From Zunongwangia endophytica (GTDB lineage: Bacteria; Bacteroidota; Bacteroidia; Flavobacteriales; Flavobacteriaceae), in NCBI RefSeq assembly GCF_030409505.1, contig NZ_JAUFPZ010000002.1:992001-1056000 (forward strand): a stretch of DNA of 64,000 nt, given 5' to 3'. Numbering within the stretch: position 1 is the stretch's first letter; each line of letters opens with the position of its first letter. Made by a program: the position numbers and the translations under genes. Shown in pieces: positions 57,653 through 64,000 of the stretch. Under the pieces are notes generated by a model. The model was not told where the DNA came from. It did not search any database and saw only the letters and a program-made list of their open reading frames with translations.

Positions 57653-58291
57653 ATGATGAAAAAAAAACTCGAACAAAAATTAAACTATTTAGGTTCGTCA
57701 ATTAAACTGACTGATTTTAATACCATTGAACGTGGACTAAAATATCATTTGCGTTTTGAATTAGGCGACCCATTTGAAAACGGAACAAAAAAGCGTGTAA
57801 AACAAGCCACAAAACGTGCGATTGAATTGTTTGAAAACCATATCGAAGAAAGCTCTAAATTGTATATCCTGATTTATGACTTAAATGACGAAATGTTTGC
57901 TCGAACACCAAATTACATACACGGAATTTTAAATACGGAACAAATTAAGCACGAAGATTATAATGAAAAATTAGCACTACGTTATTTTGACCACGAAACG
58001 GAGATTGAATGGACGAAAGGGAAATTGACAATATATTTAGCAGATAGAAATGATATTCCCTATTCAAAGATATTTAATGGAATTGCGAATACCGAAATGG
58101 GATTTGAACCCACAGTTCATCAATTAGTTTACTTTTTTCAACCAAAATCCAAAAAATGGTTTTGGATGTATGACGATAGAGGTTGTTTAATGTTTAGCGA
58201 TGAAGTTTCTGATTTGAAAGAAAATCTAAATAAATTTGACAGTTGGATAGTTGAAACGCAGAGAAGTGAAATGGAAAAACAGTTCGCGTAA
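57653..58291 (+). CDS. DUF3885 protein (cassette 21)
   Basis: The 212-residue protein begins MMKKKLEQKLNYLGSS; an ATG directly follows an in-frame one. It has the conserved WFWMYDDRGC and LRYFDHETEIEW features of DUF3885 proteins, which are often found near toxin-immunity genes. The function is unknown. Confidence 0.7.
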   Translation: MMKKKLEQKLNYLGSSIKLTDFNTIERGLKYHLRFELGDPFENGTKKRVKQATKRAIELFENHIEESSKLYILIYDLNDEMFARTPNYIHGILNTEQIKHEDYNEKLALRYFDHETEIEWTKGKLTIYLADRNDIPYSKIFNGIANTEMGFEPTVHQLVYFFQPKSKKWFWMYDDRGCLMFSDEVSDLKENLNKFDSWIVETQRSEMEKQFA

Positions 58292-58296
58292 ATCAC

Positions 58297-58497
58297 TATT
58301 GCTAACAACGTATATAAAAAATAGCTGCTTTTTTTCTAAATCGTAAATTTTGGTATATTTGGTAAGTCGCCAAATTTTTTGATTTGGCTTTTGAAAGGTA
58401 AAATTAAAAACAAAATGCAAAAATTTTGGCTTGTTTTATGGCGGAGAATTAATCGCTAATTTCAACGCTAATTTTCATATACAATCACGTTACCTGT
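58297..58497 (+). repeat. attC 21 (type A)
   Basis: R'' TATTGCTAAC pairs with GTTAGCAATA at the cassette-21 start; internal hairpin GCCAAATTTTTTGATTTGGC; core CACGTT at 58486-58491; TATATTTG at 58354-58361. Confidence 0.87.
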
Positions 58498-59031
58498 AAT
58501 TGCTCCAAAAACTCACTCGAGCCGGTGATGATGAAAAGAGTTGACGAAATTCAAACTCAAAATTGATAAAATAAGATCTGATTCTAATGAATAATAACTC
58601 AGCTGAAAAAGAAGAAAATTAGAATGCAAAAAAAGAAAATCGATTAATCGAAAATCAAATTTTCGAAGCTTAATTTTAAGACAAAACTCAGAATTCTGAG
58701 AAAAGAAAAAATAAGAGAACTTACAGACTTAAAAGAAGTATTTAGAACAAAAGATTTGATCACTCAAACGCAGAAAAGACTTGAAAAAAATTGAAAGGTC
58801 TTTTATAAAATCAAACTGAATTCGAAAATGACAAAATCAGAATCGGTTAATTTCATAGAAAAATTCGATAAAAAAGACCACAATTTAAAGAATATCGGAC
58901 AAAAATAGCTGAAAAACTCACTTTCATCCTACTCTGATAAATAATAAATAAAAGTCTTGATAGAAATAATCGAAATTTGATAAATTAGAATATAATTAAA
59001 TATGAACTAAAAAGCTGAACGTGTCGCAACA
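58490..59031. other. cassette 22 body: ORF-poor, same family as cassettes 1 and 18
   Basis: It opens with TTGCTCC and ends with CTGAACGTGTCGCAACA, like cassettes 1 and 18. It is A/T-rich. No frame above 60 codons is credible on either strand. Internal sequence has diverged from the other two more than they have from each other. Confidence 0.6.
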
Positions 59032-59169
59032 ACAGGTAACAATGTATAACCGCAATTACGGCGGATTCGACTACGTCCGAATCCACTCGGAATTGCTAAA
59101 ACCTGTGTCAAACCGAAAATAATCGCTAACTTAATCCGTAACTGACGGTTATACTGGTCCGTTGTAAAA
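59032..59169 (+). repeat. attC 22
   Basis: R'' ACAGGTAAC pairs with GTTACCTGT at the cassette-22 start; stem TGTATAACCGCAATTACGG / CCGTAACTGACGGTTATAC; core CCGTT at 59159-59163. Confidence 0.84.
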
Positions 59170-59172
59170 CAT

Positions 59173-59646
59173 TTGAAAAAAATTCTGAACATATCATTTA
59201 AAATTTTTGCACTTATTTGGCTATTAATCCTTGGATTTGGAATTATTGGAACTCAATTTTTCGGAGAAACTTCTGATAATTTAGGTTTTAATGAATATAA
59301 TCTCGAAAAAGAATCACCCGATAATAAGCAAAGATTTATAGTGAAAAATACTGACACAATTCCTCAAGGTAAATTTAAATATGAAATTTATTTTGCCGAA
59401 TTTGGAGATAGGATTCAAAATAGAACTTGTGATATAGAAATAAAAGGAAACAAAATAATTATAACTCAAGATTTAACTACTAATCTAACTGGAGAAAAAA
59501 CTATTTTTAACGGAATGGTTTTAAAACACAAAAGCGGAAAATGGATTTTAGCGGAAAATTATGAAGAAATAAAAGCCGATAAAATTGGAGGATGTACCGC
59601 TATTCCAATAATTGATTTTGAGAAAAAATTAATTGAATGGTGTTAG
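59173..59646 (+). CDS. exported/anchored unknown protein (cassette 23, first gene)
   Basis: A TTG at 59173 starts a 157-residue frame (MKKILNISFKIFALIWLLIL), 11 bases into the cassette. There is one N-terminal hydrophobic segment and a beta-rich domain. It overlaps the next gene by 10 bases. Confidence 0.6.
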   Translation: MKKILNISFKIFALIWLLILGFGIIGTQFFGETSDNLGFNEYNLEKESPDNKQRFIVKNTDTIPQGKFKYEIYFAEFGDRIQNRTCDIEIKGNKIIITQDLTTNLTGEKTIFNGMVLKHKSGKWILAENYEEIKADKIGGCTAIPIIDFEKKLIEWC

Positions 59647-59960
59647 AAAAAAACACTTCACATAAAATATTAGGCGGATTTAATATTGTTGTTAACGGTA
59701 TTTTTTCTTTACTCTGTTTATCCGAATTTTATAAAGTTGGTATTTTACAAGAAACCAAAAATTACCCTTTTGGAGGAGAAGGACCAGTCCCATTCTATTA
59801 TAAAACTGCTGATCTTTACTCTAACGTAACTCTAGTTTATGGGTCAATTTTTACAATTCTACTGATAATCGGAATATGGAATATTAAAAATAATAAAGTC
59901 AACGAAAAAATATTATTCTGTATTACTTGTGCTTTGATTTTAATACAAGTTTTGCAATAA
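59637..59960 (+). CDS. small multi-pass membrane protein (cassette 23, second gene)
   Basis: The 107-residue protein has three hydrophobic segments (ILGGFNIVVNGIFSLLCL, VTLVYGSIFTILLIIGIW, ILFCITCALILIQVL). It overlaps the preceding gene, suggesting coupled translation. Function unknown. Confidence 0.6.
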   Translation: MVLEKNTSHKILGGFNIVVNGIFSLLCLSEFYKVGILQETKNYPFGGEGPVPFYYKTADLYSNVTLVYGSIFTILLIIGIWNIKNNKVNEKILFCITCALILIQVLQ

Positions 59961-59975
59961 CAAATTATAAAAAAC

Positions 59976-60176
59976 GTTTTACAACACCGTATATAACAAA
60001 TAGCTAAGTCATTTATAAATCGAAAATTTTGCTATATTTGGAAAGTCGCCAATTTTTTTATTTGGCATTTTAGAATTTTAAAGGTAAAAACTTAAACAAA
60101 AAAATTGGCTTGTTTTTCAGCGGAAAGTTAATCGCTAATTTGCACGCTACTTGCCATATACAAACACGTTACCACC
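59976..60176 (+). repeat. attC 23 (type A)
   Basis: R'' GTTTTACAAC pairs with GTTGTAAAAC at the cassette-23 start; internal hairpin GCCAATTTTTTTATTTGGC; core CACGTT at 60165-60170; TATATTTG at 60033-60040. Confidence 0.86.
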
Positions 60177-60195
60177 AAGCTAAAAAAAATCCTAC

Positions 60196-61725
60196 GTGAA
60201 TTTAACATACGAAGAAATATTAAACCTTAAGGACTTTAATGGTTTTGACCCTGAACAGATTGTTTCTTTGCTTGGAATAATATTTGAAAATGGCAGAGAA
60301 CAACAAAGTGTTAGTGATATTAAATTTGGAATAAATTTAGCAAACGAACAGAACCCTATTGACTTTTCAAATGAGAATAAAATGATTTTTCATTATAATC
60401 TTGCAAATGGATGGTCATATTTTCAACAATTGACACAAAACTTAAATTCAGATGAATTTTGGAGTTTTGAATTAGAAGAGCTTGAAGAGCAAATAATAAA
60501 TTTAAGATTAGCTCATTTGTTTTCAAAAGATAGTACTAATAGTTTTAAGAAATGTGAAATTCTAACAAACTTGGGAAATCTATTTAGTCATATTGGTCGT
60601 TTTTCAGAAGCTCAATTATATTGGAATTCAGCATTAAAAATAGACCCAAAATTTGCAATGGCAATTGGAAATATTGGTTTTGGTTTAGTTCATTATTCCA
60701 AGATCTTATATGATAATGGGCATCAATCTTTGTTCTACAAATTTGGCTACAAACATTTGAAAAATGCATTAAAATCAGATATTTACGAAGATGCTAAAAA
60801 AGGTTTTCAAGATATTATTAATTTATTAGAATCTAGATTTAACAAAGAAAGCCTAACAAATATTCCAAACTTAAACGATTATTCAATTGGAGATTCAAAA
60901 CTTGAAAAAGAATACAGAACTTGGTGTTTAACAAATCATCTTTTCTTAAATCCACTTAATGATATTGTAATCGAAAATATTGCAGGACACGATTGCCTAC
61001 TTCTTCCATCAATAACATTAAAATTTGATGAACCACCAGTTTATCAAACTATTTTCAATCAAATCAAACAAGAGTTTGTTTCAGCAAGGCATTTATTATT
61101 TGAAGGTTTAAATCATAAGGAACTTCATTTTTCAGATAAAGATAATTTACAAATTGACATATTAGATTATGCGGTTTATTCTTATAGTAGCGAAAAAGTA
61201 AAAACATCTTTTAGGTTATGTTATTCGATTTTAGATAAAATTGGCTACTTAATAAATGACTATTTAAAACTTGGATTTAAACCAGAACAAGTTTCATTTA
61301 GAGGTATTTGGTCTTATTATGACAAGAAAACAAAAACAAAAAAAATGAATGAAAAAATTGTTGCAACTCAAAATTGGGCTTTTAGAGGTCTTTATTGGTT
61401 AAGCAAAGATTTATATGTCAAAAATTCATCCTTTTCTGACCCTATAGAACCAGAAGCGAAAGAATTAGCACAAATTAGAAATTTCATAGAACACAAATCT
61501 TTTAAAATTGTGGAATTTGGAAAAAATGGACTTTTTGATAATGGACTGACTTATGTAATAGAAAGAGAAGAGTTTGAAAGAAAGACATTAAATTTATTTA
61601 AGCTAATCCGAGCAAGTATGATTTATCTATCGTTAGGAATCAATTTAGAAGAAAAAAAGAAAAAATTCACAAAACCAATTCTTCCGATTGAGTTTGTAAA
61701 ATTAGAAGATGAATTTAAAAGATAA
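60196..61725 (+). CDS. LA2681-like HEPN protein with TPR region (cassette 24)
   Basis: A GTG at 60196 starts the 509-residue protein. The N-terminal half has TPR-like helices (ILTNLGNLFSHIGRFSEAQLY, AMAIGNIGFGLVHYSK). The C-terminal half matches LA2681-family HEPN: AQNWAFRGLYWLSKDLY and RNFIEHKSFKI, with the HEPN RNase motif R-x4-H. HEPN RNases act in toxin-antitoxin and abortive-infection systems, so this single-gene cassette is a defence candidate. Confidence 0.75.
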   Translation: MNLTYEEILNLKDFNGFDPEQIVSLLGIIFENGREQQSVSDIKFGINLANEQNPIDFSNENKMIFHYNLANGWSYFQQLTQNLNSDEFWSFELEELEEQIINLRLAHLFSKDSTNSFKKCEILTNLGNLFSHIGRFSEAQLYWNSALKIDPKFAMAIGNIGFGLVHYSKILYDNGHQSLFYKFGYKHLKNALKSDIYEDAKKGFQDIINLLESRFNKESLTNIPNLNDYSIGDSKLEKEYRTWCLTNHLFLNPLNDIVIENIAGHDCLLLPSITLKFDEPPVYQTIFNQIKQEFVSARHLLFEGLNHKELHFSDKDNLQIDILDYAVYSYSSEKVKTSFRLCYSILDKIGYLINDYLKLGFKPEQVSFRGIWSYYDKKTKTKKMNEKIVATQNWAFRGLYWLSKDLYVKNSSFSDPIEPEAKELAQIRNFIEHKSFKIVEFGKNGLFDNGLTYVIEREEFERKTLNLFKLIRASMIYLSLGINLEEKKKKFTKPILPIEFVKLEDEFKR

Positions 61726-61730
61726 AGCCA

Positions 61731-61868
61731 GGTGGTAACACCGTATATAATTTATTGCTGGCTTCTCGTCTACTTACGAAAGTCCTCGCGGACTTTCTTT
61801 GTCGGTAATTATTTACTAAATTAGTTGCTTAAAACACGCAACAAACCATATACAACAACGTTGACAAC
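61731..61868 (+). repeat. attC 24 (type D)
   Basis: R'' GGTGGTAAC pairs with GTTACCACC at the cassette-24 start; internal hairpin GAAAGTCCTCGCGGACTTTC; core AACGTT at 61857-61862. Confidence 0.85.
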
Positions 61869-61900
61869 CATTAAACAGAATTCATCATTAAAAAGGAACA

Positions 61901-62902
61901 TTGAAATTAATTAAGTTGAAATCAATAATAGACAACAAACTGAAACGATATCTTTTTTATGCAATAGGAGAGTTATGCCTAATCGTTTTGGGAATTCTTG
62001 TGGCTTTATATATTAATAACAGGAATGCTAATAATCAATACAAAAAGCAAATTGATAATAATTTATTGCGTGCGTATTCGGAATTAGAAGGGAACATAGA
62101 AGAAGCTCAAGAAACCATTTTGAAAATTAAAGAAAAAGACTCTTTAATTTATTTAGTGATGAATGATTTGATTGAACCTGAAGCGTATTACAAAGATATA
62201 AATTTAGCCTATTTGATATTATTCTTTTATAATTTAAATATTGAAGACAAGGCATTTCAAAACTTAATATCAATAAATGTAGCTGATAATAAGTATAAGG
62301 AAGAATTACTTTCAAGTTTAAAAGAACTGTATTCTATAAATGAAAATATAAAAGAAGTTAACCAAAGAATGTCAACTTTTGTTTATGACAAAAGTTTACC
62401 AATGTTAGCTAAAAACACTAAAACTTTTGGAGATTTGACATATAAAGGAGAAATAAAAAAAGACGTTGTTGATTTTTTTATTACTTCGCTAGAATATAAA
62501 TCATATGTCAGTCAATATGCAATAATTGCAATTAAAAATCAACTTAAACATAATCAGGACTTTCTTAAAAAAGCGTATAGTTTGCGTTCAAAAATGACAA
62601 ATGAATACAACCTTGATAGTAAAAACTTATTGAAAAAAGATTCTCTTATTTCTCAATATAAAGGTTTATACTCAAGTAAAACTCTAAAAGATACAATAGC
62701 TATTAAATTCGCAAATGATTCAATACTGTTTTATAGAAATAAGGAGTTTCAGCTAAACCTTATTCCACTAACTAAAGATTGCTATTTTACAGACAATGAA
62801 GGTGGCGGATATTTTGTTTCTTTTCTTGAAAAAAAAGATACTCTACGTATGGAATTAAACTTATTGTCGAATAAGTACTTATATGAAAAAATAAAAAAAT
62901 AA
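61901..62902 (+). CDS. DUF6090-like membrane-anchored protein (cassette 25)
   Basis: A TTG at 61901 starts a 333-residue frame; a second TTG at 61916 is also possible. The N-terminus has KRYLFYAIGELCLIVLGILV and then VALYINNRN, the DUF6090 signature layout, followed by a long helical soluble domain. It is related in design to the protein in cassette 11. Function unknown. Confidence 0.65.
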   Translation: MKLIKLKSIIDNKLKRYLFYAIGELCLIVLGILVALYINNRNANNQYKKQIDNNLLRAYSELEGNIEEAQETILKIKEKDSLIYLVMNDLIEPEAYYKDINLAYLILFFYNLNIEDKAFQNLISINVADNKYKEELLSSLKELYSINENIKEVNQRMSTFVYDKSLPMLAKNTKTFGDLTYKGEIKKDVVDFFITSLEYKSYVSQYAIIAIKNQLKHNQDFLKKAYSLRSKMTNEYNLDSKNLLKKDSLISQYKGLYSSKTLKDTIAIKFANDSILFYRNKEFQLNLIPLTKDCYFTDNEGGGYFVSFLEKKDTLRMELNLLSNKYLYEKIKK

Positions 62903-62903
62903 C

Positions 62904-63043
62904 GGTTGTCAACAAAGTGTATAATTAATTGCTTTGGTCGTTGCTTATTTGGAAAATTCCTTCAGAACCTTCTCGCGTTAGTTTTTGTTTACTAAATTAG
63001 TTGCTTAAACACGCAACTAACCATACACAAGACCGTTAGCACC
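62904..63043 (+). repeat. attC 25 (type D)
   Basis: R'' GGTTGTCAAC pairs with GTTGACAACC at the cassette-25 start; core CCGTT at 63033-63037. It is the last complete site in the window. Confidence 0.84.
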
Positions 63044-63087
63044 AATTTTGACTCGTCCTGAATAAAGGCTACATAATTTCAAACATT

Positions 63088-63459
63088 ATGTATAAAAATG
63101 ACAGAGTAATCAGACGGTATTCCGAATCGTTCAAACTAAAAATTTTAGACGAACTTACGGCAGGAAAATTAAACAAGTATCAACTAGGTAAAGCTTACGG
63201 TATTGCTCCAACAACCATAAACGAGTGGATCAGGAAATATAACCGTAAAGACCTTATGAACACCAGAGTGACTGTGAAAACAAAAGATGAGATTACACGC
63301 ATCAAACAGCTTCAAAAAGAAATTGAACAGCTGAAGAAACTTCTTTTGAAAAAGGATATAGACGCCCTTATAGAAGATTCTTATCTTGAAGTGGCAGCAG
63401 AACAGCTGGGCTATAAATCAGTGCTTGAACTTAAAAAAAAACTAAGTATCAAGCCTTGA
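63088..63459 (+). CDS. IS3-family transposase OrfA
   Basis: The 123-residue protein has an N-terminal helix-turn-helix (YGIAPTTINEWIRKYN) and a leucine-zipper-like region (ITRIKQLQKEIEQLKKLLLKK). Near its end is a run of A (about 63432-63441, in CTTAAAAAAAAACTAAG), the expected slippery site for -1 frameshifting into OrfB. Confidence 0.9.
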   Translation: MYKNDRVIRRYSESFKLKILDELTAGKLNKYQLGKAYGIAPTTINEWIRKYNRKDLMNTRVTVKTKDEITRIKQLQKEIEQLKKLLLKKDIDALIEDSYLEVAAEQLGYKSVLELKKKLSIKP

Positions 63460-64000
63460 TCAAAGCAAAAGAGAACGCTAAAGGATCTGCTACTCTTTCA
63501 GCTATAACAGCTTGTTTTGGCCTTAAACGGGATGCATACTACAAATACAAAAGTAGAGAGGACAAACGTTTGAAAATAGAGAAAAAAGTTATTGATATAG
63601 TCAAGAAAAAGCGCAGATCACTTCCCAGAGAAGGGGTTAGAAAACTTGCCAGATCACTGAGCAAAGAGTTTACAAATGCCGATTTAAAAATAGGCAGGGA
63701 TACCTTATTCAACATTCTTAGAAAACACAATATGCTGACACTTAGAAAAAAATACAGCTCTAGAACAACGAACTCATTACACAGGTTCTACAAGTATAAG
63801 AATATCATTAAAGATGTAGAAACAACTAGACCAAACCAAGTATGGGTGAGCGATATCACTTACATCAGAACTATAAAAGGCTTTTGTTACCTAGCACTCA
63901 TTACAGATATGCATAGTCGCAAAATTGTTGGCTATGACATCAGCGACAGCTTGGAACTCAAAGGATGTGTAAGAGCTTTGAATAAAGCTTTATATCAAGC
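63456..64000 (+). CDS. IS3-family transposase OrfB (DDE domain, truncated by window edge)
   Basis: The frame is open in the -1 frame relative to OrfA from the slippery site to the window end, with no independent start chosen here. It has an HTH_21-like region (REGVRKLARSLSKEF) and the DDE start WVSDITYIRT (first Asp) and LITDMHSRKIVGYD (second Asp). The final Glu lies beyond the window. Confidence 0.88.
   Translation, partial: MIKAKENAKGSATLSAITACFGLKRDAYYKYKSREDKRLKIEKKVIDIVKKKRRSLPREGVRKLARSLSKEFTNADLKIGRDTLFNILRKHNMLTLRKKYSSRTTNSLHRFYKYKNIIKDVETTRPNQVWVSDITYIRTIKGFCYLALITDMHSRKIVGYDISDSLELKGCVRALNKALYQ

Larger units (their letters stand above)
35473..63035 (+). other. integron-type array of 25 complete gene cassettes
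   Basis: Junctions (G of CGTT) are at 35472, 36114, 37472, 38289, 39189, 40038, 41099, 43085, 45234, 46975, 47848, 48855, 51099, 51685, 52388, 53116, 54058, 54844, 55474, 56583, 57643, 58489, 59161, 60168, 61860 and 63035. Between successive junctions lies one cassette: usually one or two plus-strand genes and then a 130-205 bp attC-like site. In each cassette, the opening bases (for example GTTAGGCAAA) are matched by the reverse complement (TTTGCCTAAC) at the start of its own attC, and the pair differs from cassette to cassette. This is how R' and R'' of a circular integron cassette behave. No minus-strand intact gene is seen. Confidence 0.9.
63049..64000 (+). mobile_element. IS3-family insertion sequence (right end beyond window)
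   Basis: The left end is placed at about TGACTCGTCCTGAATAAAGG (63049), because cassette 26 starts at 63036 with TTAGCACCAATTT and no cassette gene precedes the transposase. orfA and orfB are present in the IS3 arrangement with a -1 frameshift signal. The right inverted repeat is not in the window, so the exact left tip is tentative. Confidence 0.75.

Noticed and set aside
35987..63043. Regularly recurring repeats as a CRISPR array
   Set aside because: The repeats are 130-205 bp, occur in several families, and are separated by whole genes of variable length. They fit attC sites, not CRISPR repeats and spacers. No cas genes are present.
35987..63043. Repeats as terminal inverted repeats of many small transposons (MITEs)
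   Set aside because: There are no target duplications, and the matching arms differ between units but agree within each unit. Gene orientation is uniform. Site-specific cassette recombination explains this better.

Overview
The window looks like the chromosome of an AT-rich marine flavobacterium (Bacteroidota, Flavobacteriaceae; something near Zunongwangia/Gramella is a guess). The support is a SusC/SusD pair, several S9 prolyl peptidases with Bacteroidota-type signal peptides, a tRNA promoter of the TTG-N19-TAnnTTTG type, and flavobacterial-style intergenic palindromes.

Left part (1-33750), core and nutrient uptake. Almost everything from 1 to 16659 is on the minus strand. It includes a four-gene trans-4-hydroxyproline degradation operon (16659 down to 11895), divergent from an AraC-type regulator (16793). 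Next come a SusC/SusD outer-membrane importer, two S9 peptidases, a GH127/146-like glycosidase and a DUF885 peptidase-like protein that runs off the left edge. A second DPP IV (with the family's EE motif), a GH2 beta-galactosidase, a Xaa-Pro aminopeptidase and an M1 aminopeptidase follow. Read together, this looks like use of proline- and hydroxyproline-rich peptides (collagen-like material), with some glycan enzymes nearby. From 27.5 to 33.8 kb there are ordinary small genes (zinc-ribbon/TM protein, metallophosphoesterase, nitrilase-like hydrolase, GNAT acetyltransferase, NTF2-like protein, Coa1-like protein) and manA.

Right part (33967-64000), accessory. A tRNA-Arg(TCT) is followed directly by a tyrosine recombinase (34224-35435). 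Only 37 bp after the recombinase stop, an integron-type cassette array begins and runs to 63035: 25 complete cassettes in head-to-tail order, all intact genes on the plus strand. They are separated by attC-like sites of about 130-205 bp. Each junction is a CGTT core. In every cassette the first 8-10 bases (TTRNNN...) are repeated as the reverse complement at the start of that same cassette's attC (RYYYAAC-type box). This sequence differs between cassettes but matches within each one, which is the signature of excision and integration as a circle at G^TT. The recombinase lacks the extra segment that defines canonical integron integrases and is oriented with the cassettes, so this may be an unconventional integron or an array mobilised in trans.

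The cassettes are rich in likely defence and DNA-repair functions: a SIR2 protein, an AAA15 ATPase with a small partner, a GHKL ATPase with a C-terminal PD-(D/E)XK-like nuclease, a three-gene TIR/SLATT/TIR operon, a TPR-HEPN (LA2681-like) protein, and three DNA-glycosylase-like proteins (HARE-HTH/MUG fusion, OGG fold, UDG-like). The others encode lipoproteins, small membrane proteins or unknown proteins. Three cassettes have no convincing ORF but are related to one another at both ends and internally. One attC is decayed and has fused two cassettes. An IS3-family element has inserted 13-14 bases into cassette 26 and runs off the right edge.
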